64,000 nucleotides of DNA, from positions 1 through 64,000 of the forward strand of contig JASAND010020306.1 of the NCBI GenBank assembly GCA_030248195.1, in the 5' to 3' direction. Below the pieces are notes generated by a model, which saw only the letters and a list, made by a program, of their open reading frames with translations, ran no database searches and was not told the DNA's origin. The position numbers and the translations under genes were made by a program. The stretch's first letter is position 1. Each line of letters begins with the position of its first letter. Positions 1 to 13,130 of the stretch are shown here, piece after piece. This DNA is from Trissonchulus latispiculum. Its lineage: Eukaryota > Nematoda > Enoplea > Enoplida > Ironidae.

Positions 1-645
<645 letters not shown>

Positions 646-795
646 CTAAAAAATTTATTTAGTACACCAAAAGCCAATCCAGCGTTTAACTATAAATCAC
701 AATTAGCAAACCAAATCTCGTAACATTCACAAAATACAAACCAACCAAAGCACAACAAAACTGTGGGAAACACAATGCAACAAATAAAAGCACTA

Positions 796-894
<99 letters not shown>

Positions 895-1043
895 TCAAAT
901 TCAACATTTAACAAAATAAAAACTCCAATTCAAAAGGCATAATAAGTGAAGACAGCTCTAGTGGGCGCTTTCCCCATAAGTCTAAAATACATTCTGATTC
1001 AGTTGGTGTGCTTCCAGTCGTTGGCAAGTGTAAATTGATAAGG

Positions 1044-2090
1044 CAGGGTTTTTTGTGCATATTACTGTGCATATGCACGCTTTTTTCCAAAATGCACACT
1101 CGAATTTAAAAATGCACACATAAATGCACAGTCAAATTTTCCTTCCACTAACCACAAAATGCTCTAAAAAATTTCCAAAGTGCTCTAAATTTTAAAAAAG
1201 CTCTAGCTTTTAGCTGGGGGCTGCCGCCCCCAGACCCCCGCTTTTTCTTACGTACTATTTTTCGGGCATGGCAACGTCGCAACAACCTTTGTTTGTTTTA
1301 TTCTTCCTCACTAAAGCCACTTATTGAAATATTTTTGCTTTAGGTTGTAAGTATATATTTATACTAGTGTGCGTTCCTTTATCGTTAAAAACTAATAGGC
1401 TGGATTAAGCCAATTTTTCTTAAAGTATTTCTTTACATTTTCTTCCTCTACAACGGTTCGATGTGTGCAATGCTCTCTTATTGCCTTTTGTTAATCTGTT
1501 AAAATGGTAAGAAATTGTTCATAAAAATTTCTTTCGTGTTCAAAATTCCAAAAAATTCTCAACTTCTGGGGAATTCCGCCCCCCAGACCTCCCCTGCGTC
1601 GACTTTCAATCTAATTTCTGCATTATATACGGTTACCCGCAGAAAGGGCTGAATTACACCAATTTCAGCTCGGATTTTATCGTTACTTTGAAGAAATTCT
1701 TGAATTATAAATTTGGCAGCAAACTGACAATCCTATCTTGATTTTATGTTCTTCACAATTTTGAGCTTAATAGGTTCACAGCATTGCAGATGTCAAAACC
1801 CGACACCTATATACGTTACTTTGAATAGTATGCATTTGCCTAAATATCAGTATATATACATACGTGTGCTAACCAGTTATGTAAGATTTAAAATCGTCAT
1901 CAAAACATCAACTAAAGCGTGAGATTCCAGTTGAAGTCAAAAATGCATAGAACACAAAATTACGGCCAAAAATGTACGTTATAGTTCAAAATAAGCAATT
2001 TTTTAAAAATGCACACTTTTTCCAAAATGCACACTATTTTTTAAAAATGCACAAAAAATGCACACTTGTCCGCAACCAAAAAAAACCCTG
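1044..2090. mobile_element. hAT-like non-autonomous DNA transposon in WDR48 intron
   Basis: The ends are inverted: CAGGGTTTTTT at 1044 and AAAAAACCCTG ending at 2090. CAGGG...CCCTG is a common hAT terminus. Both ends carry clusters of the short repeat AAAATGCACA (about 1061-1130 and 1940-2065). The flanks TTGATAAGG (1035-1043) and TAGATAAGG (2091-2099) look like a target duplication with one mismatch, but hAT normally gives 8 bp, so the family is tentative. No transposase ORF is present. Confidence 0.6.
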
Positions 2091-2099
2091 TAGATAAGG

Positions 2100-3397
2100 A
2101 CACATATATTATAAGCGCCCGTATTTCCAAAGAAAGACAACATCCTCCGGGAAACTCCACAGGACCTGTTAAAAGGGTTTGAGGCGGGCCGCATCCTCAA
2201 TGTGGGCAATCATTTAAGGGTTCAGGTCTGCCTGAGCGATACTGGCAGAAGGGAGTTTCGGAGGCAACAATGTGCAGATGCCAACTGATGGGAGGACAGA
2301 ACAGCCAGCCAGCCAACACGTACCTGAGAAAAGAACTCTTCTCTCAGCCCTGTTTAGGAACTGTGCCTGGTGGTTAGTTGCTGAATAGCTGCAACGTCAT
2401 AGGAGCCACTGTACAGCAGTTGCTGCAGCTCTATATACCTTCTTGGGCTGGCTCAGGCCATTACAGATCCACTGGAGGAATTTGAGGCCGGAGCTGGGCT
2501 GCTTGTAAACATTTCGGACTGGTTTAGGCTTGGGTGGGAAGGAGGGAAAGGAGTGAGGCAGCAGGAGACGCAGGGACAAGAAGTGGGATTGGTGCAGGGT
2601 GGGGTGAAGACAGTGGTCACACTGCCAGTCGGGCGGCGGTATTAAGTTGCGCGATGGTTATTTTCAGACATTTCCTGGGGTGCTAACTGCCGCAAGATTT
2701 GCACCTGATAGAATAGTCCTTATAACCCGCACTGATTCTGCAGATACTACAGGGCCAGGAGGAGAAGGGGTGCGGATTACGTTCCATATCATCTGCCATC
2801 CGCAGCAGCCGACTCCAGTAAAGCAGGTTTACCTGGACCGGCTGAGAAAAACGCGGCTGGATGGGTATTTATGTAAGGATTGCACCAGGAAGGGGGATCC
2901 AGGAAAATAATATGCCTTCTTTGAAGAAGGGAAGAGAAACTGGCCATCGTATCTCACCAAGGAAGGGGATCGGGGTTCGGGTGGGACCTGGGTCCAACCA
3001 ATGAGGTCCAAAGTCCACCACATTTCAGGTGAGAGCCATTGGAACAAGTTCTGATTCAGAAACACTGTTGTCCTATCAGGTCAATCCTTACTTAATATAA
3101 TAAATAATGAATCAGAAAACAAAAAGTTAACATAACACACCTCACGGTTTATATTTTTAACTATCTTTTTAACATCCCAGGCCCCCGCCGGGAAAGGGAG
3201 GGGAAAGTTTTTTTGCAACAATTAGTCAAAATTGGTAATTTTTAGGCATACTTTGCATGGAAAAAGGCAAAAAGTACTCATAAATGCCTGGCTTCAGGCA
3301 AAAACAGCCATTTTTCGGGGAGGGTGAGGGGAAATCCTGATATGGGACGATTTGGGAGGAGGGCTCCTGTAAAAACCACCCCGCGCCTTAAACTTAC
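2100..3397. other. WDR48 intron, nothing recognised
   Basis: Rest of the intron between the exons at 805-887 and 3398-3476. Short ORFs at 2397-2579, 2647-2910 and 2829-3065 have no recognisable motifs. Around 2210-2600 the sequence is less AT-rich than the flanks and could be an old repeat. I cannot support a gene here. Confidence 0.5.
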
Positions 3398-3476
3398 GAT
3401 TACGGCCGCCACAGCAAACCACAATATCGTTCACCCAATCTGTATGATGCTCCATTGATTGGACATAGCTATCCGG
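3398..3476 (-). CDS. WDR48: WDR48 (UAF1) internal exon, WD40 repeat
   Basis: Encodes [20 protein letters not shown] then CCGGRN plus one base. The human counterpart reads [24 protein letters not shown], so the match is close. HHTDWVNDI is the start of a WD40 repeat with the structural His/Asp pair. Donor GTAAGT follows the final C (3397 downward); acceptor TTTTAG ends at 3477. The exon is 79 bp: 26 codons plus one base, consistent with the phase of its neighbours on both sides. No ATG is expected because this is internal. Confidence 0.95.
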
Positions 3477-3927
3477 CTAAAACATTGTCAAAATGAAAGT
3501 ACGGACGACGGACGTAAATATATTACCAACCATAAGGAAAAGACTAATGCGAAAAAACTTTGAACGGCTGCAATTACGTAGTCATGACTGTTAAATTAAA
3601 TTTTATCTAAATTTACATAAGTTTACAGAAATATTATTGTAGTACCAACCATTTATCATTCTGAAACAAATTGCAGAATTTTAAATGAAAAGATAGCAAA
3701 GCTTTTAGGCTTTAAGTGAAATTCGAGCAGGAGCAGTTTCGGTTTATGTGCAAAAATTTGTCAGTTTCTTCGAAATGTTCCTTATTTTGTTTGCATCATT
3801 TGGCGAAGACTGGATAAAATTTCACGAAAATTTGATACAAATGTTGCCGGCAATTTGGCAACATTTCGCCCGATTTGTAACTGCATCAAGACTTCATGTT
3901 CAAGAAAGTTGTACAATTGAATCTAAC

Positions 3928-4068
3928 CTTTGGCGATTTAACAGTCCATATCCGAATGATAGAATCACGTCCAGCAGTATAAAGGCGCTGAAGCAGGGGA
4001 TCATACTGAAGGGAATTCACACCAGATCTATGCTTAGGTTCCACTTCATTTCTGATCACATAAGAAAC
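3928..4068 (-). CDS. WDR48: WDR48 (UAF1) exon near the N-terminus
   Basis: 47 codons, phase 0 at both ends. It begins [20 protein letters not shown] and continues through [20 protein letters not shown]. The human N-terminus has [20 protein letters not shown] and [15 protein letters not shown] at the same spacing. This is the first WD40 repeat of the propeller. Acceptor TTTTCTAG (4069-4076) and donor GTTAG (3923-3927) bound it. The initiator exon should encode only about 18 residues and lie at higher coordinates on the minus strand. I could not identify it; satellite DNA begins 170 bp away, so exon 1 may sit beyond the array or be hidden within it. Confidence 0.95.
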
Positions 4069-4309
4069 CTAGAAAATAAACATGAAAAATCTTGAGATGT
4101 TCCACAAATTAAAACGTAAACGTTAGTCACAAACATCTACGTACATAACTAAAAGACATAATTGCATGTAAGAAAGATTTACAGATGGGTGGTTCTAAAC
4201 TAGCACACACAATAACTCAAAGCAACTAGATATATATATATACAAGTAACAAAAATGCTCCGCACAAAAGAGGATAATATGTGTGTGTTGGCTGTGTCTA
4301 TATATCCTT

Positions 4310-5040
4310 TAAATTCCGGTTAAAGAAGTAAAGACAACCGTTTCATAGGCACGTGACGTTATTTGACACGTTTGGGTGGGTGGCTCCATGACAAGTTGTT
4401 CCGTTCGCTTAGGACTTTCATTTGACACAACTTTGACCACTTTTAAAAATTCCATTTTTGACTTATATAAATAAAATCGCCTAAGTCCCCACCCCAGCAC
4501 TACAGCCATTTTGGGTACGCAGTTCTATGACAAAAGTTGCTCAGCTCACTTATAGCTTTCATTTTATGCCAAATTTGATCATTTTTGAAAAATTTTATTT
4601 TTGACCCAAAATAGCCAAGTCCCCACCCCACCACAGCACTCTACAGCCACTTTGGGTACGCAGTTCTATGACAAAAGTTGCTCATTTCATTTCGGCCTTT
4701 CATTTTATACCAAATTTGACCACTTTTGAAAATTTTTATTTTTGACCCAAAATAGCCTAAGTCCCCACCCCACCCCACCACAACACTCTACAGCCACTTT
4801 GGGTACGCAGTTCTATGACAAAAGTTGCTCAGCTCACTTAGAGCTTTCATTTGATACCAAATTTGACCACTTTTGAAAAATTTTATTTTTGACCCAAAAT
4901 AGCCAAGTCCCCACCCCACCCCACCACAGCACTCTACAGCCACTTTGGGTACGCAGTTCTATGACAAAAGTTGCTCAGCTCACTTAGAGCTTTCGTTTGA
5001 TACCAAATTTGACCACTTTTGAAAAATTTTTATTTCGACC
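4310..5040. repeat. About 145-bp satellite array (copy set 1)
   Basis: The landmark ACGCAGTTCTATGACAAAAG recurs at about 4517, 4658, 4805 and 4951, a spacing of 141-147 bp. Each unit contains GATACCAAATTTGACCAC, a TTTTTGACCCAAAATAGCC block and CCACCCCACCACAGCACTCT. Similar short arrays occur at about 5720-6240, 7220-7600, 8800-9300 and 13900-14140. Confidence 0.85.
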
Positions 5041-8000
5041 ACTTGACCCCCTCCACCCGACTGACCCTTCCGACGGCAAAGTGGAACTAGCACAGCAAAA
5101 TAGGTACGTCGGACGGCAAAACGGATACCGGGAATGAGCTGGGCGCACCAGAAAACCCATATGGACAAAGTTTTGAGAGGCCAGGTAAAGCCTACTATGG
5201 ACCTCCAGGAAGCGGTTGCCGACATGACCCTCCAGACGGCAAAGTGGAACCAGCACAGCAAGATGGGTGGGTCTGACGGTAAAACTGACTGCGGGAATCG
5301 ATTCTCCGTGCCAGAAAACCATTGTATGGAAGATTTGAGCTTTCAAAGTTAAATAGATAGCGAGAAATTTCGATTTTTCATTTTTCGAATTTTCGCCATC
5401 TTTGACGGGCCACTGTGGTCGCTAGGGAAGCGATAGAGAAACGCAACCTGGACCGTTAGTTAGTTCAATATATGTAATTTCTGAATATAAAAAGAAATCA
5501 GCTCTACAATTTGCGCATGAAATCTGCGCAGGATTTTGCGCAGCTTCTGCGCAGCTTATTTTACACTGTCTCCAGCCACTTTTCACACATATTATAGGGG
5601 TCGCTGCCGCGACCCCTATGATACAAGTAAAAAAATGCTCCGCACAAAAGGGGATAATATGTGTGTTGGGCCGATGATGTCTATCCTTTAAATTCCGGTT
5701 GAGAAAGGCATATAATATCCGACACAGCAAAAGTTGCTCAGCTCATTTAGGGCTTTCATTTGATACCAAATTTGACCGCTTTTGAAAAATTTTATTTTAG
5801 ACCCAACATCGCCTAAGTCCCCACCACAGCACTCTACAGCCACTTTGGGCACGCAGTTCTATGACAAAAGTTGCACAGCTCACTTAGGGCTTTCTTTTTT
5901 GATACCAAATTTAACCATTTTGAAAAATTTTATTTTTTACCCAAAATCGCCTAAGTCCTCACCCCACAGCACTCTACAGCCACTTTGGGTACGCAGTTCT
6001 ATGACAAAAGCTGCTCCGCCCACTTAGGGCTTTCATTTTTGATACCAAATTTAACCATTTTGAAAAATTTTATTTTTGACCCAAAATCGCCTAAGTCCCC
6101 ACCCCACCCCACCACAGCACTCTACAGCCACTTTGGGTATGCAGTTTTATGACAAAAGTTGATCAGCTCACTCAGGGCTTTCATTTGATATCAAATTTGA
6201 CCACTTTTGAGAAACTTTATTTTCGACCATTTGACCCTCCCACCCGACTGACCCTTCAAACGGCAAAGTGGAACCAGCTCAGCGAAATGGGTGACGTCGT
6301 ACGGCAAATCGAACACCGGGAATGAGCTGGGCGCACCAGAAAACCCCTATAGACAAAGTTTTGAGACGCCAGGTAGAGCCTAGTATGGACCTCCAGGAAG
6401 CGGTTTCCGACTTGACCCTCCCGACGGCAAAGTGGAACCAGCACAGCAAGATGGGTGGGTCTGACGGTAAAACTGACTGCGGGAATCGATTCTCCGTGCC
6501 AGAAAACCATTGTATGGAAGATTTGAGCTTTCAAAGTTAAATAGATAGCGAGAAATTTCGATTTTTCATTTTTCGAATTTGCGCCATCTTTGACGGGCCA
6601 CTGTGGTCGCAAGGGAAGTGATAGAGAAACGCAACCTGGACCGTTAGTTAGTTAAATATATGTAGTTTCTGAATATAAAAAGAAATCAGCTCCAGCTCGT
6701 AACGTTCGACCTGAGCGACGACCACAAAAATGGTCACTTTTCGCTATGAGCCGACTTTGCGGCGCCACTGCGGCGCTGTGGCGCAGCTGCGGCGCAAAAA
6801 AAGTTGTGATTCTTAAATTCTTTAGAGGGTACTACCAGACCCCATAGCCCTTTAGGTTGGCCCACCGCTGTAGATCACGTGAAAGCGGCGAACATTATGT
6901 CCAATACAACCATCAAATAGGAGAAACCGGAAAAAAAACATCGATACGGGGCTGAAACTTCACAGACATACTAAACTCGATGTGCTCTACAATTTGCGCA
7001 TGAAATCTGCGCAGGATCTGCGCAGGATTTTGCGCAGCTTCTGCGCAGCTTATTTTACACTGTCTCCAGCCACTTTTCACACATATTATAGGGGTCGCTG
7101 CCGCGACCCCTATGATATATACAAGTAACAAAAATGCTCCGCACAAAAGGGGATAATATGTGTGTTGGGCTGATATGTATATCTTTATATATCCGGTTGA
7201 GAAAGGTATATAATATCCGAATACAAAAGTTGCTCACTCATATAGGGCTTTCATTTGATACATAATTTGACCGCTTTTGAAAAATTTTATTTTAGACCCA
7301 ACATCGCCTAAGTCCCCACCACAGCACTCTACAGCCACTTTGGGCACGCAGTTCTATGACAAAAGTTGCACAGCTCACTTAGGGCTTTCTTTTTTGATAC
7401 AAAATTTAACCATTTTGAAAAATTTTATTTTTTTACCCAAAATCGCCTAAGTCCTCACCCCACAGCACTCTACAGCCACTTTGGTGTACGCAGTTCCATG
7501 ACAAAAGCTGCTCCGCCCACTTAGGGCTTTCATTTTTGATACCAAATTTAACCACTTTTGAAAAATTTCATTTTCGACCCAAAATCGCCTGAGCCCCCAC
7601 CCGACTGACCCTTCAACAGCAAAGTGGAACCAGCCCAGCAATTTAGGTATGCAGTTGTACGGCAAAACGTTGATCAGCTCACTCAGGGCTTTCACTTGAA
7701 ACTATAGACAAAGTTTTGTGAGGCCACGTTTGAGAACCTTTATTTTCGACCATCCAGGAAGCGGTTTCCGACATGACCCTTCAGACGGCAAAGTGGAACC
7801 AGCACAGCAAGATGGATGAGTCCTACGGCAAAAAGGACACCGGGAATGAGCTGGGCGCACTAGAAAACCCCTATAGACAAAGTTTTGAGAGGCCAGGTAA
7901 AGCCTACTATGGACCTCCAGGAAGCGGTTTCCGACTTGACCCTCCCGACGGCAAAGTGGAACCAGCCCAGCAAGATGGGTGGGTCTGACGGTAAAACTGA

Positions 8001-9309
8001 CTGCGGGAATCGATTCTCCGTGCCAGAAAACCATTGTATGGAAGATTTGAGCTTTCAAAGTTAAATAGATAGCGAGAAATTTCGATTTTTCATTTTTCGA
8101 ATTTTCGCCATCTTTGACGGGCCACTGTGGTCGCAAGGGAAGTGATATAGAAACGCAACCTAGACCGTTAGTTAGTTCAATATATGTAGTTTCTGAATAT
8201 AAAAAGAAATCAGCTCCAGCTCGTAACGTTCGACCTGAGCGACGACCACAAAAATGGTCACTTTTCGCTATGAGCCGACTTTGCGGCGCCACTGCGGCGC
8301 TGTGGCGCAGCTGCGGCGCAAAAAAAGTTGTGATTCTTAAATTCTTTAGAGGATACTACTAGACCCCATAGCCCTTTAGGTTGGCCCACCGCTGCAGATC
8401 ACGTGAAAGCGGCGAACATTATGTCCAATACAACCATCAAATAGGAGAAACCGGAAAAAAAACATCGCCGCCATAACCGGTCCGGGGCGCAACTTTTTAA
8501 CGGTAAGTGATACGGGGCTGAAACTTCACAGACATACTAAACTCGATGTGCTCTACAATTTGCGCATGAAATCTGCGCAGGATCTGCGCAGGATTTTGCG
8601 CAGCTTCTGCGCAGCTTATTTTACACTGTCTCCAGCCACTTTTCACACATATTATAGGGGTCGCTGCCGCGACCCCTATGATATATACAACTATACAAGT
8701 AACAAAAATGCTCCGCACAAAAGGGGATAATATGTGTGCTGGGCCGATGATGTCTATCCTTTAAATTCCGGTTGAGAAAGGCATATAATATCCGACACAG
8801 CAAAAGTTGCTCAGCTCATTTAGGGCTTTCATTTGATACCAAATTTGACCGCTTTTGAAAAATTTTATTTTAGACCCAACATCGCCTAAGTCCCCACCAC
8901 AGCACTCTACAGCCACTTTGGGCACGCAGTTCTATGACAAAAGTTGCACAGCTCACTTAGGGCTTTCTTTTTTGATACCAAATTTAACCATTTTGAAAAA
9001 TTTTATTTTTTTACCCAAAATCGCCTAAGTCCTCACCCCACAGCACTCTACAGCCACTTTGGGTACGCAGTTCTATGACAAAAGCTGCTCCGCCCACTTA
9101 GGGCTTTCATTTTTGATACCAAATTTAACCATTTTGAAAAATTTTATTTTTGACCCAAAATCGCCTAAGTCCCCACCCCACCCCACCACAGCACTCTACA
9201 GCCACTTTGGGTATGCAGTTTTATGACAAAAGTTGATCAGCTCACTCAGGGCTTTCATTTGATATCAAATTTTACCACTTTTGAGAAACTTTATTTTCGA
9301 CCATTTGAC

Positions 9310-9870
9310 CCTCCCACCCGACTGACCCTTCAAACGGCAAAGTAGAACCACCCAGCGAAATAGGTACGTCGGACGGCAAATCGAATACCGGGAATGAGCT
9401 GGCCACACCAGAAAACCCCTATAGACAAAGTTTTGAGAGGCCAGGTAGAGCCTACTATGGACCTCCTGGAAGCGGTTTCCGACTTGACCCTCCAGACGGC
9501 AAAGTAGAACCAGCCCAGCAATATGGACATGCCAGACGGCAAAACGGATACCGGGAATGAGCTGGGCACACCAGAAAACCCCTATAGACAAAGTTTTGAG
9601 AGGCCAGGTAGAGCCTACTATGGACCTCCAGGAAGCGGTTTCCGACTTGACCCTTCCGGCGGCAAAGTAGAACCAGCCCAGCAATATAGACACGTCGGAC
9701 GGCAAAACGGATACCGGGAATGAGCTGGGCACACCAGAAAACCCCTATAGACAAAGTTTTGAGAGGCCAGGTAGAGCCTACTATGGACCTCCAGGTAGCG
9801 GTTTCCGACTTGACCCTCCCGACGGCAAAGTGGAACCAGCCCAGCAAGATGGGTGGGTCTGACGGTAAAA
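9310..9870. repeat. About 180-bp subrepeat array in macro-unit 4
   Basis: Three to four tandem copies of a segment running from GACGGCAAA through GAATGAGCTGG, AGACAAAGTTTTGAGAGGCC and GGACCTCCAGGAAGCGG. Units 1 and 2 of the macro-repeat have one copy and unit 3 has one to two, so copy number changes between macro-units. The relatives at 14140-14520 show the same structure with older divergence. Confidence 0.75.
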
Positions 9871-10597
9871 CTGACTGCGGGAATCGATTCTCCGTGCCAG
9901 AAAACCATTGTATGGAAGATTTGAGCTTTCAAAGTTAAATAGATAGCGAGAAATTTCGATTTTTCATTTTTCGAATTTTTGCCATCTTTGACGGGCCACT
10001 GTGGTCGCTAGGGAAGTGATAGAGAAACGCAACCTGGACCGTTAGTTAGTTCAATATATGTAATTTCTGAATATAAAAAGAAATCAGCTCCAGCTCGTAA
10101 CGTTCGACCTGAGCGACGACCACAAAAATGGTCACTTTTCGCTATGAGCCGACTTTGCGGCGCCACTGCGGCGCTGTGGCGCAGCTGCGGCGCAAAAAAG
10201 TTGTGATTCTTAAATTCTTTAGAGGGAACTACTAGACCCCCATAGCCCTTTAGGTTGGCCCACCGCTGCAGATCACGTGAAAGCGGCGAACATTATGTAC
10301 AATACAACCATCAAATAGGAGAAACCGGAAAAAAAACATCGCCGCCATAACCGGTCCGGGGCGCAACTTTTTAACGGTAAGTGATACGGGGCTGAAACTT
10401 CACAGACATACTAAACTCGATGTGCTCTACAATTTGCGCATGAAATCTGCGCAGGATCTGCGCAGGATTTTGCGCAGCTTCTGCGCAGCTTATTTTACAC
10501 TGTCTCCAGCCACGACTTTTCACACATATTAAGGGGGAAAAAAGGGAGTAAGGGGAGGAAGGGAGGGGGGGGGTTGGGGAAGAAGGAATGTCATAAA

Positions 10598-11343
10598 GAC
10601 AAGAAACAAAAATGCTCCTCTGGAGCATGAAAAAAGTAATATGGGTGATGGTGAGGTTGCAAAAGTAAGAGAGGACTAGTCTTTAAAATGCTTAATATGG
10701 GGCTAGGTTCAAAAATAGAAGAGGACTAGGTTGTGAGCGAATTAATATGGGCACAGCTTCGCCGAACAACCCATATTCGCGGGATTTCACGCTTCCTCTT
10801 AGCTTTTGTCGCATACAGAGCTATCAATTTAAGTCAGTAATAAGAAATTGAATACGTACTCATTGAATACAGTTGTTTGCATATACGTACTCTGTTAGAC
10901 TAGCTAGGAATACGTATGTGCGTAAATTATCATCATTTGGTCGGGTTGAACTGCGGCAAGCGACGAGAACAGATCTAAGGGCATGAGGCTAAAGCTATTG
11001 GTTGAAGCAGGGAGGAAATAGAAGGTCAGAATCCTAAGATTATTCTTGAAATATAAATTTTCCGTATAAATGAATAAGACTTTTCTCGAAGAAAAGTTTG
11101 ACTAACTATAAACTAAACGTAGCGTGGATGGATATGCATACTGATATACATTTATAAACCGCGAATATGGGTTGTTCGGCGAAGCTGTGCCCATATTAAT
11201 TCGCTCACAACCTAGTCCTCTTCTATTTTTGAACCTAGCCCCATATTAAGCATTTTAAAGACTAGTCCTCTCTTACTTTTGCAACCTCACCATCACCCAT
11301 ATTACTTTTTTCATGCTCCAGAGGAGCATTTTTGTTTCTTGTC
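10598..11343. mobile_element. Foldback element, 185-bp inverted arms
   Basis: Left arm 10598-10782 is the reverse complement of right arm 11159-11343, starting GACAAGAAACAAAAATGCTC and ending at CGCGG. The spacer (10783-11158) has no ORF of note. The outermost bases share the AAAAATGCTCC motif of the macro-repeat junctions, so this may be a rearranged junction rather than an independent transposon. No target duplication was identified. Confidence 0.75.
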
Positions 11344-11419
11344 CTTCTGTCATTTTAAAGGTTCCCTTTCCAGCAGTGCGCTAACGCAGATAAGGAGCTT
11401 GAACAATGCAATAGACAGG

Positions 11420-13130
11420 GCAAATGTGAGCAAATGGGCTTTCGTTTAATATCAAACATGACCATTTTTGAAGACTTTAATTTTTGACCCACGCCGGCCA
11501 CCCACCCACAGGTCGGTGGAGCCACTTTTTGTGGGTGGCATAATGACAAAAGTTGATCGCCTCGCCAAGGGCTTTCGTTTGATACCAAACTTGACCACTT
11601 TTGAAGACTTTCATTTTTGACCCACACCGGACCCACTGTGGGTGGGGCACCCACCCACTGGTCGGTGGAGCCACTTTTTGTGGGTGGCATAATGACAAAA
11701 GTTGATCGCCTCGCCAAGGGCTTTCATTTGATACCAAACTTGACCACTTTTGAAGACTTTCATTTTTGACCCACACCGGACCCACTGTGGGTGGGGCACC
11801 CACCCACAGGTCGGTGGGGCCACTTTTTGTGGGTGGCATAATGACAAAAGTTGATCGCCTCGCCAAGGGCTTTCGTTTGATACCAAACTTGACCACTTTT
11901 GAAGACTTTCATTTTTGACCCACACCGGACCCACTGTGGGTGGGGCACCCACCCACAGGTCGGTGGGGCCACTTTTTGTGGGTGGCATAATGACAAAAGT
12001 TGATCGCCTCGCCAAGGGCTTTCGTTTGATACCAAACTTGACCACTTTTGAAGACTTTCATTTTTGACCCACACCGGACCCACTGTGGGTGGGGCACCCA
12101 CCCACAGGTCGGTGGGGCCACTTTTTGTGGGTGGCATAATGACAAAAGTTGATCGCCTCGCCAAGGGCTTTCGTTTGATACCAAACTTGACCACTTTTGA
12201 AGACTTTCATTTTTGACCCACACCGGACCCACTGTGGGTGGGGCACCCACCCACTGGTCGGTGGAGCCACTTTTTGTGGGTGGCATAATGACAAAAGTTG
12301 ATCGCCTCGCCAAGGGCTTTCATTTGATACCAAACTTGACCACTTTTGAAGACTTTCATTTTTGACCCACACCGGACCCACTGTGGGTGGGGCACCCACC
12401 CACAGGTCGGTGGGGCCACTTTTTGTGGGTGGCATAATGACAAAAGTTGATCGCCTCGCCAAGGGCTTTCGTTTGATACCAAACTTGACCACTTTTGAAG
12501 ACTTTCATTTTTGACCCACACCGGACCCACTGTGGGTGGGGCACCCACCCACTGGTCGGTGGAGCCACTTTTTGTGGGTGGCATAATGACAAAAGTTGAT
12601 CGCCTCGCCAAGGGCTTTCATTTGATACCAAACTTGACCACTTTTGAAGACTTTCATTTTTGACCCACACCGGACCCACTGTGGGTGGGGCACCCACCCA
12701 CAGGTCGGTGGGGCCACTTTTTGTGGGTGGCATAATGACAAAAGTTGATCGCCTCGCCAAGGGCTTTCGTTTGATACCAAACTTGACCACTTTTGAAGAC
12801 TTTCATTTTTGACCCACACCGGACCCACTGTGGGTGGGGCACCCACCCACTGGTCGGTGGAGCCACTTTTTGTGGGTGGCATAATGACAAAAGTTGATCG
12901 CCTCGCCAAGGGCTTTCATTTGATACCAAACTTGACCACTTTTGAAGACTTTCATTTTTGACCCACACCGGACCCACTGTGGGTGGGGCACCCACCCACA
13001 GGTCGGTGGGGCCACTTTTTGTGGGTGGCATAATGACAAAAGTTGATCGCCTCGCCAAGGGCTTTCGTTTGATACCAAACTTGACCACTTTTGAAGACTT
13101 TCATTTTTGACCCACACCGGACCCACTGTG
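11420..13130. repeat. 149-bp satellite array with 298-bp dimeric order
   Basis: About 11 units with a strict 149-bp period. Units share the core GACAAAAGTTGATCGCCTCG ... TTTGATACCAAACTTGACCA with the satellite at 4.3-5.0 kb, so they are one family. From about 12100 on, two variants alternate (ACTGGTCGGTGGAGCC versus ACAGGTCGGTGGGGCC), giving a 298-bp higher-order repeat. The minus-strand ORFs of 134-146 codons spaced every 149 bp exist because 149 is not a multiple of 3 and the unit has few stops. I do not read them as genes. Confidence 0.93.

Larger units (their letters stand above)
4241..10530. repeat. Tandem macro-repeat, four units of 1.4-1.8 kb
   Basis: Four head-to-tail units start at a shared ACAAGTAAC-AAAAATGCTC segment: about 4241, 5623, 7121 and 8695. 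Each holds 2-5 copies of a roughly 145-bp satellite, then 1-4 copies of a roughly 180-bp GACGGCAAA / AGACAAAGTTTTGAGAGG subrepeat. In units 2-4 a GC-rich stretch with iterated TGCGGCGC follows. Then come iterated CTGCGCAG and a hairpin, ATAGGGGTCGCTGCCGCGAC with its complement, at the unit junctions near 5592, 7086 and 8652. Unit 1 lacks the GC-rich stretch and unit 4 ends without a full hairpin (about 10530). The ORFs of 60-196 codons are frame artefacts of the repeats. Confidence 0.85.

Noticed and set aside
3748..4095. Plus-strand ORF of 115 codons
   Set aside because: It is the antisense shadow of the WDR48 exon at 3928-4068.
5134..9938. ORFs of 60-196 codons on both strands in the macro-repeat
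   Set aside because: The same sequence is open on both strands and in several frames, with copies differing by indels; typical of repeat DNA without selection.
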